Part shown: piece by piece, positions 14,221 through 25,900 of the stretch
Layout of the letters: every line of letters begins with the position of its first letter
Numbering within the stretch: position 1 is the stretch's first letter
Assembly: GCA_013365325.1 (NCBI GenBank)
Contig: JABVXV010000001.1
Span: 372,001-436,000, forward strand
Origin: Dipetalonema caudispina
Lineage: Eukaryota > Nematoda > Chromadorea > Rhabditida > Onchocercidae
Direction of reading: 5' to 3'
DNA length: 64,000 bases
The notes under the pieces: model-generated
Database searches by the model: none
What the model was told of the DNA's origin: nothing
The model's input: the letters and a program-made list of their open reading frames with translations, nothing else
Made by a program: the position numbers and the translations under genes

Positions 14221-17200
14221 ATGTTAAAGTCTGAGAATAAAACTCTAAGGTCAAGTTTAATTTCAGTTGAGAGAATAGTAAATGAAGATACTGCAACCAT
14301 TGGTGTCATTGGTGTACAAACAAGAAATGTATTTGCTTGTCCGCCTCTTATGTGCTATCCATTTAACGCCACTTCTGAGCAAGATCAACAGGTAAGCGAA
14401 TTACTGGAAAATGATATTTTAGAATAGTGTAAAGTTTTAGATGGCTGTGCTATGAAAAACATTCGAATTATACGCTATGTTTTATGAAAGCTTTGGTCTC
14501 TCTATGAGGGGCCAAAACGAAGGTCATCCATTTCGATATAATATCGCATTTTTTTCAATGCAGCAGTCTTACTCTCTTCTATACTGTCTAACTCCTAATT
14601 GTAAACTCTACAAATTTTGTGCAGATACATGACCCATAACAAGAACTTATTTAGCGGTAATCCGTCTGTTCTGTCAGTTCATTGACAAGCCTAACGTCCC
14701 GTTATTCCATTCGTTTAAGATTTAGTCTTTTTTAGTACCATTTGTGATTTTTTAACCTCGGAAATTTGAAACACGACACTAGGAGAATTTAAAACTTTGA
14801 AACTGAAGCATCAGCCTCTGGTATACGTATGTCACTAACGATTTTCAACACTTAAAACTGTTACTGTTCAGGAGAAGCGTAGTAAATATCTCTACTCTTT
14901 TTTAATGCAAAAAAAAAATATGCAGTTCTGCCTTTACAAATAAAGCTGTCAGTTTTAGTCTATTCACAACAAAGGAAATGATGTGATTCTCATGCTGCTG
15001 AAGATTCGAAATTTATCCACATTTTATGAACTTTTAGGTTAAATTTTCGAGCTTTTTTATTTTTTCCTACTTCATTTACTTTCTATTTCAGAAGTTGAAT
15101 GGATCATCAACTTTAGTTACAAATTGTATTTCTTTAGCACACGATGAACGAAATCTCGCATATGCAACCTCATCTGCCATTAAACTTATGGATCTCCAAA
15201 CTGGTAAAGTTATAATTCTTTATAAAAAATTTATTTTACTAATCAGATTTTTTGAGCGAGTATCTCAAACTGTAATCAAATCTGATAAAATTTTGATAAG
15301 TGATGTTTTTGAAAAGTGATGCATCAATTGTAAATTTGTTAGTATATGGAAAAATTAATACTTGATATTCATTCTATCTATAGATAGGATTTCCTAAGAT
15401 CATCACTTGGTAAAGGATTCTGCTACAAGATGAATAAGATTAAAATATTGAAGCTTTTCCTAATTTTAGTGCTTCTGAAGTTCAAATTTAAATTCAGATG
15501 AAGGATAAAAACAAAGTTCCAAATATAGTAGCTTAAAGCTTTACATTTTTGTTACGATTATACAAAGCTTTCTTAAAAATGAATATTCCATTACAGTAAA
15601 GGGTCTTTTCTACTAGCGGGAACGGTGAAGATAATCAGTAAATTAGGCATCATTAATAAGCATGAAATTCATATGGGTCAAATAAAGCAGCTTAAAGAAT
15701 AATGAGCACCAAAAGTAGCAAGAGCAACGTAACACAGAACAACTAAAAACAATTAAAATGGTTCGCTGAAAAGTTCGACATCAGGTCTTCCACTTCCTAT
15801 TGTAAAATTACCAATCATTCGAAATACAGCAATTTTTGGGGTATTGCACTTTTGTTTACTCCAGTCAATACCATTTTCGGAAGTAGATTGAACCAATCCT
15901 TCTTTAAAATCAGTTATACCATAGTGTTACATTATTTGATAAGTTATTACTGCATAGAATACAAAAAGGAACTGGTCATTTCTAAATTTATACTTTATTA
16001 AGCGGTAATTTAATGTCATTAGTGTGACCATTAATAAAATAAGCGTAAAATAAGCTGAATAAATCATCGATAGATGTTTAAGATGCTTATCACTTGCACA
16101 TTTGTTCTGATGAATTTTGTAGAGCTCTAAATTTTAGAAGTAACTTAAAACTACAATTTTTGTATGTAATCTTGATCTTATCCTGGGGCTTAACATTTGT
16201 AATGATGTGAATATCACTAAAAGAGAAAAAATTCCGTCAGGAATATTTCAGGACGTGAAATGCGGACATTGGTTGGTCATAATGGTCGAATTAATGCTAT
16301 AACACAAAGTAATAGGTCAGTTATTTGGAACTTCTAGTTAACCTAAAAACAAGCATTTGAATTAAGCTGATTTGAAATTCACCTTGATTATGCTATAATC
16401 AAAACAAAAGAAGACATGGAAGTTACGAAATTTCATGAGTTATCGATTAGTTCTATTTCAGGAAAATTTTGGATCTCATTGTTTTTTTAAAACTGATCTT
16501 TAGCTGGACCTGGAGTAGTAACGACAGGTGATGGTGGTAATCAAGTTCACTGAATTACATGAATTTTAGGTCCATATATATGTGGGCATCCGCAGCTACT
16601 GACTGCACAGTAACTCTTTGGGACACAAGGCAACATCCGGCTAATGTACTAGTGCGGCGTTTTGATCGTCCAACCAACTGTTTGTGTTATAGCCCTAATG
16701 ATGCTTTTATAGCACTAGGGTCTGATCACCTGTACTTGATGGATCCACGTGTCAAAGAGTACAGATCTCTTTCTTCTTCATCTCAGGTTGGTTAGATTTT
16801 AGGTTCTTCTTCATCTGAAGTTTTCGGATAATTTACCTAGTTATGTTGATTATTGAAATGGTATTTATCTTATTATTCAAAAGAGTTGATCTTAGCTTGC
16901 GTGCCAGTACCATCGAGAGTGACGCGCTTTTGGTGAACTGCACCTGCAAAGAGTAGTGCAGTGGATGGGAGGGAAGAGAATTAGTTCTTTTATAGTCAAA
17001 AAGATAAATCTGTTCTGCATTATATGATCAGCAGGTAGTTTATCTCGTTTAGCCTCTTCTGAATGTTACTCGATTGATCCTTGTTTTTGGTGATGGAAAA
17101 TATTTATAAAAGCAGTTTTTTTTTTTTTTTTTCTTGTCAGGAACTCTGTTTTGCATTTTCGGATATCAGTTTTTTAGATTGGAGGATATGAAAGTCTGTC

Positions 17201-18693
17201 AAAAATCAACTTCACAAACTCAGATTTCTATTTTCAACTTTTTGTCCAGATATTTAATTCGATGACAACATAGAGTAATTCTATCGCATCAACATAAAAA
17301 ACAATATGTACTAGCTAATATAGAAGATTCTTAAGGTGTCAAATTACTCAAATCTCTCACTCTATTTTCTCTTCAATGCAGGTATTACATGTATGCTTCC
17401 ATCCCTCTGAATATTTGCTGGCAACGGGATCCGAGGATCGACTAGTGCGTTTCTGGGACATTGATACTGAGGAATGCGTCTCACAAAGTGATCCAGCGGA
17501 TGGTACACTCAGGGAAGTTACTTTTCATAATGATGGCTCAGCTCTACTCACACTTACCGATCGGTTTGCTTTGCGTGATTTTTTTTTTTCATATTTTCTA
17601 GTTTTTCTTGGCAAAAAAAGCTAGAATCTATAAAGGATGTTATGAGACCGAACTGAAATGGTCAAGGCTTTAAAAGGTTTTTGAATGGTGTGGCATTAAA
17701 TTTGACCTTATTCATCCTTGGGTTATGAAAGTTTTAACTTAAATTTACAGAGATTTTTCTTAACTGGCAGACTACTGTGGCATAATTGACGCCACATGCA
17801 TATGAAAACCAACTATTTGATCATTTTTATCGTATAGAATTAATTTCCTTACAGCTCAGTGTAGTGAATATTTTGATTTGTAGCAAATGTAGCGCGATCT
17901 CATGGGAACCATTTGAAATGCTCGGGCAGTGTATAGTTCCACAGACGGATTACTCTCTAAGTTTGGCGACTTCAGATTCAGAAGTTTTTGTTCTCGGACG
18001 ATCAGCGCTGCCGAGCAGCTTATCGCTATTGATGGCACCTTATGCGGTTAGTATGGCTTTGATTTCACAAAACTGTACACAAATACAGATTTTTAAACAA
18101 TCTAAATGGATAAGATTTCCTGCAATATTTCGAAATAATTATGTGGGGCTAAGATATTTGTTGATAAAAATAAATGGGTAAAAACTCACAGTTAATTTAT
18201 AAAAAGTATATAAATCTTTATTTTTTGAAAAGAGATTGCTCAGTAGAATGCTAGAAACTAATTTTTTGATTTATCCATTATTCCGTTGATGAGACATAAA
18301 AATGGACTTTGCAAACACTGCTTCTGCCTTTTTGGAAACCAATTAAATTTCTGATTCGGCCACTATCAGGAAAACTGATATCAGAAAAATTGGTCGTTTT
18401 ATGGCTACAATATTGATTAGAATTATAGACGGTGATGGAAGCTGATAAATTTGAGGGAAGATGATAAAAGGTACTCTAAGAGCACTGATTAATAATATAA
18501 TATGGGACAATAGATTATAGTAAATATTTTGGAACGCTATGCGGAAGCGTTTTAAAAGTATGGTTTTGTCGTTTTAGTTACTTCTCTCTTTTTTTCCATT
18601 TTGTTACTAAGCAACCAAATGAGTCACATTTTGTGTTCCTGGTATATGCTCTAACATAGCTTCTTTAGGTATTTCTTTGGAATAATAATGTTT

Positions 18694-18730
<37 letters not shown>

Positions 18731-21700
18731 TAAAGAAGTTATATGAGGAAAATTCGCTAGTTTTTTAGGTATTTCTTTGGAATAATAATGTTTGCTCTAA
18801 CTCTGGAATAATAATGTTTGCTCTAACATTTTTCTTCCAGAAAAATTGTTTTTTAGCTATTCCTTTTATAACCCATAACTCAGTATTAAGACCTGTTTAT
18901 GTTATGTTGTGATCATCTATTCATATTTTGTTCGCAGCAGAATAATATATTGAAACTAAACTCATTTAATGGGTACTTTGCTTATAATTTTCTAGTCCTT
19001 AAAATTTTTTAGGCTAAAACAAAGACTGGAAGGGCCGCTTTTTTTTCTTTAGTGACTAGTGAAACTAGTCAAAAGAGAACATTTTTAGATGGCCGGCACT
19101 ATCAGTTTATTTTTTTTTCGATTGAAACTAATGATTGCATCGTTGCAGTTGCAAAAGATTCTGCAATATTCAAATATAAAATGTTGAAGTAACTAAATAG
19201 TAGAAATAAAGGCAGTAACATTGAGACCATCGGCTGAAACTCCGAAAAACCCTGGGTAATATAATTTGGATAGTAAAGAATAATATGCAGGCATGGATTT
19301 CAAGTTTTTTCTTTATTTTCAGCTTGGATCCTTTTCTTTGGAAAGTATATCTAAACAACTTGTCAATTCTAGAAACTTCTTGTTCAAGAAGGGTCATTGG
19401 AAAACGAAGATCGAAGTGATAAGTTAGAGACAACAGGCAAACTAGAAGATCTGTCGGAGGCAAGTCCCGGTGATGCGAGTAGGAACGAACTAGAAGAGGA
19501 GTTACTGTTAGAGAAGAAAGAACCGTTACATTACTACGATGATCACAGGGCATTTATACCGACGCATACGCTGCCACGTACGCCACCTTCACAGCCTGTG
19601 AGAGTAATACCACGCACTGAAGTAAGCTTAGATCTTTGAACTTTTAAAAATTTTGAAGTTATGGAGACTTGAATTAGGACAGTTGTCCCGGAAAGCACAA
19701 TTCTTAAGATTTCGCGGGTTCCGCTCAGTTGCTTTTTTACTTCTTAGTACTGATTGCAGTGTTACAGTGCTATGTAGGATTGGCTGCAGAGTTTCAAGAG
19801 ACTCTCTATATTTCCGAATAACACTCCGACCTTTTGCAGAAAAAGATTGTTATCATAAATAATTTTTGGGACTGTATGAAACAGAAATTATAATTTCATT
19901 AATTAAAGCCTTTGCATTTCTAAAAAAAAAAAAACATGAAATGAGTTGAAGATTAGATTTGTCAAGTTCTTCAAATTCCGTTTAAATTTTCTTAGGCGAA
20001 CTAAATCAAGGGAGAGAGTGCTCGGTTTCTTTTCTACATTACTATTATTGTTATGATCAGAATAAATCTAAAATTGCCAACAAAAGTAACGACACGCACT
20101 TCACTTTCCATTTACTTTTTGTAGGAAATCTTGAGTTAGATCTCTCATTTTTTCTATAAGAAGTAATTATTGCGTAATATCTTTCGAACATGCATAGCAA
20201 TTGTATGTTCAGTTTACTTTCTCTGCACAATAGTTTGGTTTTAATCGGATCAAACTTTATCATGTCCTGCCTTAAGTGTTAGGTAGCATCAAATTTACAT
20301 CATTTACCTTTCCTCAAATTGCATATGAAAAACTCTTTGTTCCAATGAACCACATGTCTCATGTGAGGTTCGTTAGGTTATTACTATTACTGAACCACTT
20401 CCTGATCATTCCCAAGAAACATTTGGATTAATTTATTAGCTATCTATTTGGATGAAGAGTCGAACTTTCGTTCACTGAATAGACATTGCAGTAAGAACTC
20501 ATTGTAGAATGCAAATGTTGCTATGACTACGACAACCGCACCACTGACGACGATTATATCTATGTCTGCTAAAGCAAAACCATTGAAGACTAGGAGAAAT
20601 GATGCAAATTCGAAGTAAGTGATTATGAATCTATATTACCGGTATAGTGAACTTCAAGCTCAAATAACTTTGTAATGATTTGGGTTGGTCAACTTTTCCT
20701 TACGTGGATTGAGATTGACACGTTTCTACCTACAAAAACTGCTGCATTGGTTTTGAAGATTTCAGATAAAAGGCTTCATATGAGTAATCTTGCAGACGGC
20801 ATCAATAGAACATAGAATTTGAATACTTGGATTGAAATGATAACTCTGCTCTGAATAATGTAGTAATTTGCGCTTTGAAAATAAAATTTATTTCGATTAC
20901 TTCATTTATTCGTTACACCCAAGTAAATTAAATAGAAATGGAACTCTAGTGTTTAAATAGTTTAGGTAATTGATTATTTAGACTTACAAATTATACAATT
21001 ATCTGAAGCCAAAGACTTGCACTCATCTCACAACTAATTTTAGACTGGCCCATTCGAAAGTTGCTAATAGCGCACGAAAAGCGGGTGGTATCATCCTGCG
21101 TACATCACAATCTAATTTATCATCTCGGAAAGGAGCGCATTCTTACGGTAATGAATTTTAATTCTCATTGTATCTGAATTACATTTTGTGCCTTGTCTAA
21201 ATGTCATGTAGTTTCTTCCATTATTCTAAAATGAATTACTCAAATTATTGATTCACGTTTTTCTTCAGCAACAGCAATAGAAGTAACCAATTCAATGCCG
21301 GACATTCGATGTGTCGTCTCTAGAAAGAAGGTTACCTTTCAGATTTGCAATCTCATAAGTTTAAAATCCTTCTAAAATTTTTAAAAGCTTCAGTAACCTC
21401 CCTATTACTGAATGAAATTCCTGAATTTTACAATGCTTCGCTGGAAATTCTTACTCTAATGTCACTTCACAAAATTTGCCAATTTTCAGGAAGAGAAAAA
21501 CCGTGGTCTTGGTGATAATGATGAATCCAAACGTCAGTGTCAACGAAAGCAAGTATGTCGGGATGGCGATCAGGAAATACCGAGCGAACCATGTGGCTTA
21601 GATGATGTAATTACCGGATTAGACAAACTTGAAATGATAATCAATCAGCGACGTATAGTGCTGGAGGATGTGTTGCGCTGTTGGCGAGCACGTGGCTCTG

Positions 21701-22944
21701 AAGTAGCGGTCACGGAGGCTGCGCGATCCAATGATATAGCTGTACTGGTTGAACTGATCGATGCATTCAATCATATGCCTACAGTTTGGAATTTGACACT
21801 GTGTACTGCTATTCTGCCTCATATCGAACCACTGTTTTCGAATAAACATGAAGATTATGTAGAGGTCAGATATGAAAAGAATTCAAAGCTATAACTTTAT
21901 GCGATAAAAATGCATAGATTCTTGCTTGATTTCTACTTCAAAGCAGATGCATAACACAGTGATGAAGACGCGGTTACTAAAACATTTTATGTAGATTTTT
22001 TCTTCTTGAAGTCCGCATCTTAATCTGCTTCTCATTCGTTAATCGTTAAGAATGTGGAATAAATTTTTTTTTTTTTTTTTTGAAAAAAGTCCAAATTTTT
22101 CCTGAAAAATTCTGCTAACCTTAAGACGTCGCATTTTTGTAGTGCTAAGCCTTTGCATTTTAGAAGCTGGAGGATTTAAAATTCATTTCACATCTAAAAT
22201 TCAAATACATTTCTTTGTTACTACATATCTTTTAAAAGTTCATGCTTCTATATTCTTCTCGTTTCAAGTTCATGACATTTTTTTATAATTGAGTATTTCA
22301 AATAAGTCATTTTAGGTAGCATTAAGTGCGCTCAGGGCAATAATTACGGGTTGTGGAGATGTGATTCGTACTGGTTCTCATCGTCGTTTCCAAATTGGTG
22401 TCGACGTCCCTGCTGAAGAACGACACAATAAGTGTATAAAGTTAGTATAAGCCAGTTTTATGGAAGAAAGATAGAGTAAAGTGAATAATATGTCTGAAAC
22501 AAATGATCAGATATATGTGGACATGTGATCCATGGTGATCTTTTTCCCTCTTGGATGCAAGTTTTTGTATCATTTAGTAAATATCTGGAGATTTTTTGTC
22601 ATTTGTTTTAAAGTCTTCTAATTGATAGAGTCAAGTTTTAAGATTCAAAAGTATTAGCATTAGATTTGCGTTACATACAACTATCATGGTTTTTTAATGC
22701 AGTAGATAGATTATTGTATGTGGTGATGAAACTGTTATATATTTGCTCACTGATTCTTCGGTTGTTTCTATTTTCATTTTCGATTTTTATTTCTGTTAAA
22801 AATTAGAAATCTTGCAGATGTATGCAGCAGCTGACAAATATAAGGGTTAAAGCTACGTTGTTGGCGGATCGTATGAATAAGTCTCAGTCACATGAATTTA
22901 CTGCTCTGATGCAAATCTTCGACGACACATTGTCGCCAAGTTAG
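14221..22944 (+). CDS. KATNB1: Katanin p80 WD40-repeat subunit B1
   Basis: Thirteen exons: 14221-14391, 15092-15203, 16252-16315, 16570-16786, 17382-17563, 17884-18046, 19373-19621, 20508-20614, 21044-21147, 21269-21330, 21490-21864, 22316-22440 and 22818-22944 (TAG), 685 codons with phase conserved. Residues about 58-300 are WD40 repeats (LVGHNGRINAI, TVTLWDTR, FHPSEYLLATGSEDRLVRFWD). Residues about 300-515 are a low-complexity linker. Residues about 518-685 are the con80 domain (GLDKLEMIINQRRIVLEDVL, AARSNDIAVLVELIDAFN, LCTAILPHIEPLF) that binds the p60 AAA ATPase. Katanin severs microtubules, and p80 targets and regulates it at centrosomes and spindles. The first 57 residues are not WD40-like; the ATG at 14221 is the first in frame and the exon ends at a perfect GTAAGC donor in the right phase, but this N terminus is the weakest part of the model. 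About one WD blade fewer than in vertebrate p80 is visible. Confidence 0.88.
18664..18827. repeat. Direct repeats around a 35-base poly-T in a katanin intron
   Basis: A 31-base unit at 18664-18694 recurs exactly at 18764-18794, an offset of 100. The first copy is followed by 35 T (18695-18729). A 24-base subunit (core TGGAATAATAATGTTTG) is then repeated at 18778-18801 and 18804-18827. This looks like local tandem duplication by slippage. Confidence 0.9.
19053..19071. other. Short perfect inverted repeat in a katanin intron
   Basis: TGACTAGT and ACTAGTCA form an 8-base-pair stem around a GAA loop. It lies in the intron between the exons ending at 18046 and starting at 19373. No function is evident. 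Confidence 0.6.
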
Positions 22945-25900
22945 AGATGTTTTGCAATTTCTTTTCCGATATTAAGCTACGCTTCTGTCTATTACTTCTT
23001 TTGATGATGCTCATTTGGGATTTATTTCTGTCTCGAAGCTTAATATTCTATAAGAAATATTCATCTAGCATTGAAGTCAAGAAAAGACTTTTTTGAATAT
23101 AGTTGAACAAAGCTTACCTAAAGAAGAGAGGGCTCTGCAAATTAGTTGTTTAGGACATCTGATGCTATTTTCAAAATTCTTTTCTTGCGTTACGGATTCT
23201 GGTTTTTTTCAACGAAGGGTTTTGTTTAGATTCTTTTGGAACTTGTCAATCGAATCCAGGGGATTTTTCGGTGTAAAGATTGAATTATGTTTTTCAGTTT
23301 TCATCTTAAAAAATATTCCGTTTTGCTCATTTATATATTTATTTTTTAACTTAGCAGGCGAATTTCTCGTCTGCATTGTGAATGACTTTTCCTTTAATTC
23401 TCCAAGACGCCGTTATGTTTACTCGTGTGGTCTCGTTTTATTTGTAAATATAGCAGTGGTTCCATGTATAATCTTTTAAAGGGATATTTAAAAGTAAGTT
23501 CAATCGTTGAATTCGGAGGGAACTAGAAATAAGTGATTATGTAGTTTTCATCTTCAGTTCTGATGCTTTTTAGAGGAATCTCTGGCAAAAGAAATTCTGC
23601 ATTTAGTTGGTTGGCCTTAAAGTAATGTTGTATGTGTAGGTTCGAATTGAGTAGAATAAACTCGTAGAATGATAAATTAATTCAAACGCGTGGCATTTTA
23701 AGACAATTGATATTTATTCTTTGGTTCTGACCATTGTTCATCCTCAGAAAAGCGTCAGAATATTTTTGTATGTTAATAGCCTATCAGTTTGCCTGTGTTA
23801 GTGTCATAACTGTTGTCAATTTTTGCTTGTTTCTGGTTTCTGCTTCTGTTGAATGAATGCGAAAAAAGCCGGTTCATCGTTCCATCTTTGTAAGCCATAA
23901 ATTTCTAACACTTTGGTTCTTATAGGTTTTGTTTGGAAGTATAGCAAGAATTTTAAATAAAACTTTGCATAAGATTACTGAGTTTTTTGAAGTCCATTTT
24001 GTAGAGAATTTCAGCATCATTTCAGTGCCGAATTTAAAACTGGATGCCCTCCTTTTGTTAAATGTTACAGTAGGGCTAATTTAAAAATCCCTCCTACTAT
24101 CCTACTTTCCCATTACCGAAAATGGACGATTTAAGTTGATGTTTCTGCTTCCTAGTAAACAAATGAATTTATCGGATATAAATTTTGTTCCGCATGCCCT
24201 GCTTCTATGATACTCACTCATCAGGGGTAATTATACTATCTACACTAGAATCATCTTCGTCTCATCATCTTTCATTTCAAGGTCACCGGAAGGAAGTCCG
24301 GATCGTTGCCTTTGTCTGTTGTGGTAATAAGAGTGGGTAACTAATGTACGGAATGATTTGTTCATTGTTATCATCGTGGATACCGTTTCATTTAAAGCAT
24401 ACGGATGGAATTTCAGAGAAAACCTTGAACTTAACTGGGTTTGAAAAAGTGAGCGAAATCTATTTCTGGAAAATTTCATATGAAATTTAAATTGACTCCA
24501 ACATCTTATGCAGAATTGTTGATATCCTTAGATTCTATATGCATAAATTCCTGGAAGTTTACTGCGCAGAACTTGTCTGAGAATTCTTCCAAGTTCCTTA
24601 ATAATTTAATGAATAGAAATAAAGAAAGTCAAATTGCCGTCCTTCAAACTTTTATTATGATCGGAAATGAAAAATTTGTCTGCATAATAATCAAATGAGA
24701 AGTCAAAACATTGGAAGTGACATATTCTTTCGAAATCCTTAATGTCAGAAGTGGCCAGAAGGAATAAATGAGAGAAGCTACAAAAAATTTTAATCATATG
24801 TGAATGTCATGTGCAATCAGAAATTGCTTTTGTTGATTGCAAGAAAGATCACATTAATCCGACCTTGAACTTAACTTTTTAAAGTGGATTATAATGAATG
24901 AAAAAGTAGAATAAAGTAAAACTGAGATAAAGAATAGGATCGAATGGAAGACTCTCAATAACGCAGAGTAATTTATAACCGATTAAAGGACGATTAGCAT
25001 CTTTAATTGAATGACCTTCATCACTTTATTACCCATATCTTTGCGACTGGTTAGGTTTCCAACAATTTTTTCTTTGAGGATGGAAAATTCCGAACATTAC
25101 TTGTAAAAACATTCATGGATATAGGTTATTTCCAGGTAAGTTAACAAGGTATGAATAAAACAGCTGCTATCTGTGACCTATTTATAAAGGCTTTGTCTTT
25201 CCATTTGAATTTCTCAACAATTGGTTTTTTTCTTTTGAATAATTTAATCCATCTTTAGACGTCGGAAAAACATGAAGTTTTATGCCATAAATAGCCAAAA
25301 TAAAAAAAAAAAATATATAGGTAGGCATCTAAAGCATTGTTTAGCATCCAAAAGCCTAAACGATCTAAAGTTATGTCCACGCTTAGTCTGGAAAAGATCA
25401 GTGAAATGAAAAAGTGACATATGAAGGATTATATTAGTTGGGTCATTTATTTCTGATTAGGTGAATTCTCAGCGTTACTAGTGACAGCTCAATTATCAGT
25501 TCATATTTAAATTTATATGACACTTTCACTATATTAAATCGATGCAAAACCATACCGATTTCGATAATAGTTCTCATTTAAGACAGTTTTCTATTTTATC
25601 ATATAATATACCAAAAACAAAGCTTCAACATGTCTACTGGAGTTTTTTGAAGTTGTCTGAACTTTTTTGGGTCATTTTAGTTTTAGAATAAGTGCCACAG
25701 TTCAGTCATAATGGCCTACTTGAAATTTTTATATGTTCTTTTTTTTTTCTTTCAAACTTGGGAAATATAACATAGTTATGCGCATTCCGCACAATTTTTA
25801 GACCGTATAATTTGCAAAGAAAGATAAGATCAAGTAGCGTAAAAATTTTATTAGCTTGATATCGAGGACTGTACTATTGATATTTGGTTAAATAGACTTT

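Noticed and set aside
23093..23479. 128-codon + strand open frame after katanin
   Set aside because: It needs a non-ATG start, is rich in Phe/Leu/Val as expected of T-rich DNA, has no recognisable motif and lies in the likely katanin 3' UTR.
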